The notes beneath the pieces were generated by a model. That model searched no databases, was not told the DNA's origin, and was given only the letters and a program-made list of their open reading frames with translations. Below, piece after piece: positions 21,679 through 22,215 of a stretch of 22,215 nucleotides of DNA. The DNA lies in assembly GCA_043798435.1 (NCBI GenBank), contig JAZDOR010000203.1, positions 1 through 22,215 of the forward strand. Reading direction: 5' to 3'. The stretch comes from JAGUXG01 sp043798435. GTDB taxonomy: Bacteria > UBA9089 > UBA9088 > JAGUXG01. The translations under genes and the position numbers were made by a program. The first letter of the stretch is position 1, and every line of letters begins with the position of its first letter.

Positions 21679-22215
21679 CTAAAACTTAGAAGATAAAGAG
21701 ACATAGTGGGACAAACCAAGCTCACCATAAGGTCTGATGGCGTAGTCTAAGGTGAGGTTCTGGTGGGTTATGCCAAAGCCTGCGGTTAGCCCTGGGCCTT
21801 CTTTTGCAGGGCCACTTGCATAGCCAAGTCTGGCAGAGAAGATTGAGGAGAGGGCGGACTCTATGCCAAGGTTGACATAGAATGGAGAGAGGTTAGTATC
21901 AAGGCTGATGAGGGTAGGAAATCTCAGGCTTTTCTTATAAGCACCACCAAGCCTTAATGATAGAGGCAATGGGTCTCCTTCCTTTTCAGACTCAGGTTTC
22001 TTGCCAAGGTTAACGAGGATAGCGGCTAAGTTCAGGTTGGGACGGTAGTCCTGGCAAAGAAGCCCTGCATCAAGGCAGATTGATTGATCGCCCGTATCAT
22101 CAATCCTCAGTTGGATAGCCTTCAGGCTTGCTCCCATTGATAGCTTCTGGTTTATCTTCCTGGCATAAGAGCCAGAGATAGCCATATCAGAGGCTGACCA
22201 GTCATTTGCAGGATT
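21679..22215 (-). CDS. Outer-membrane beta-barrel protein (PorV/UPF0164-like), partial
   Basis: The reading frame is open to the window edge, so only the C-terminal part (about 178 aa) is present. Alternating hydrophobic strands (LGGAYKKSL, PFYVNLGIESALSSIFSARLGYASG, GLTAGFGITHQNLTLDYAI) and a C-terminal phenylalanine (SLSSKF) indicate a beta-barrel with a BAM recognition signal. The pattern resembles PorV/PorQ and UPF0164-type proteins. Function is not clear from this fragment. It lies upstream of motA on the same strand but is separated by a repeat-containing gap, so it is probably not part of the flagellar operon. Confidence 0.7.
   Translation of the reverse strand, partial: NPANDWSASDMAISGSYARKINQKLSMGASLKAIQLRIDDTGDQSICLDAGLLCQDYRPNLNLAAILVNLGKKPESEKEGDPLPLSLRLGGAYKKSLRFPTLISLDTNLSPFYVNLGIESALSSIFSARLGYASGPAKEGPGLTAGFGITHQNLTLDYAIRPYGELGLSHYVSLSSKF

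Overview
The window comes from an AT-rich, Gram-negative-type bacterium that I cannot place to a phylum. Supporting signs are lipoproteins, a secretin, a beta-barrel protein, complex I subunits and flagellar stator genes. Classical operons are broken up and almost every gap is filled with palindromic repeats. This fits an uncultured lineage better than a model proteobacterium, but that is inference.

Layout. Left part (1-5795, + strand): comF with a likely terminator, tRNA-Ser(CGA), then a full-length rpoC with no rpoB beside it. Next (6256-8199, - strand): nuoH, nuoJ and nuoK, with no nuoI between H and J and no L/M/N after K. Then (8550-11644, + strand): trmD, a secretin-family gene, rplS and rnhB. 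This is the usual trmD-rplS-rnhB cluster with a secretin gene wedged in. After it come a Cas4/AddB-like PD-(D/E)XK nuclease and leuD (+). The right part is a long - strand block, read right to left: a partial PorV-like barrel protein, motA, an LPP20/FlgP-like lipoprotein, an LPP20+FlgT-like lipoprotein, a CsgG/FlgO-like lipoprotein, an MNT-HEPN toxin-antitoxin pair, a decayed Phd-type antitoxin, two motB paralogues and recO. The stator genes with FlgO/P/T-like lipoproteins suggest an outer-membrane-linked collar or disk around the flagellar motor.

The most striking content is the repeat DNA. I find a family of 150-270 bp elements with ends starting GTAAC/GTAAT and 8-bp target duplications. 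Two duplications are perfect: AAATTCCT around 11703-11872 and TAAATTTC around 20406-20556. GTAA ends with 8-bp duplications are what I recall for IS66-family elements, so these look like non-autonomous IS66-type MITEs. Each carries an inner palindrome built of 9-10-nt units. The copy at 20406-20556 interrupts a gene. Removing it with one duplication copy restores, in frame, a lipoprotein signal peptide (MKKFTSLMVAG...) with an ideal ribosome binding site. A second repeat class consists of hairpins whose arms are tandem 7-nt units. The unit sequence differs from site to site but the period is constant. These hairpins encode the RnhB N-terminus and separate the two motB genes.

A second mobile-looking unit is the MNT-HEPN pair. 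It is bounded by a 31-bp near-identical direct repeat that encodes the same C-terminus, TFRNIPLSE plus stop, in both HEPN and the CsgG/FlgO-like protein.
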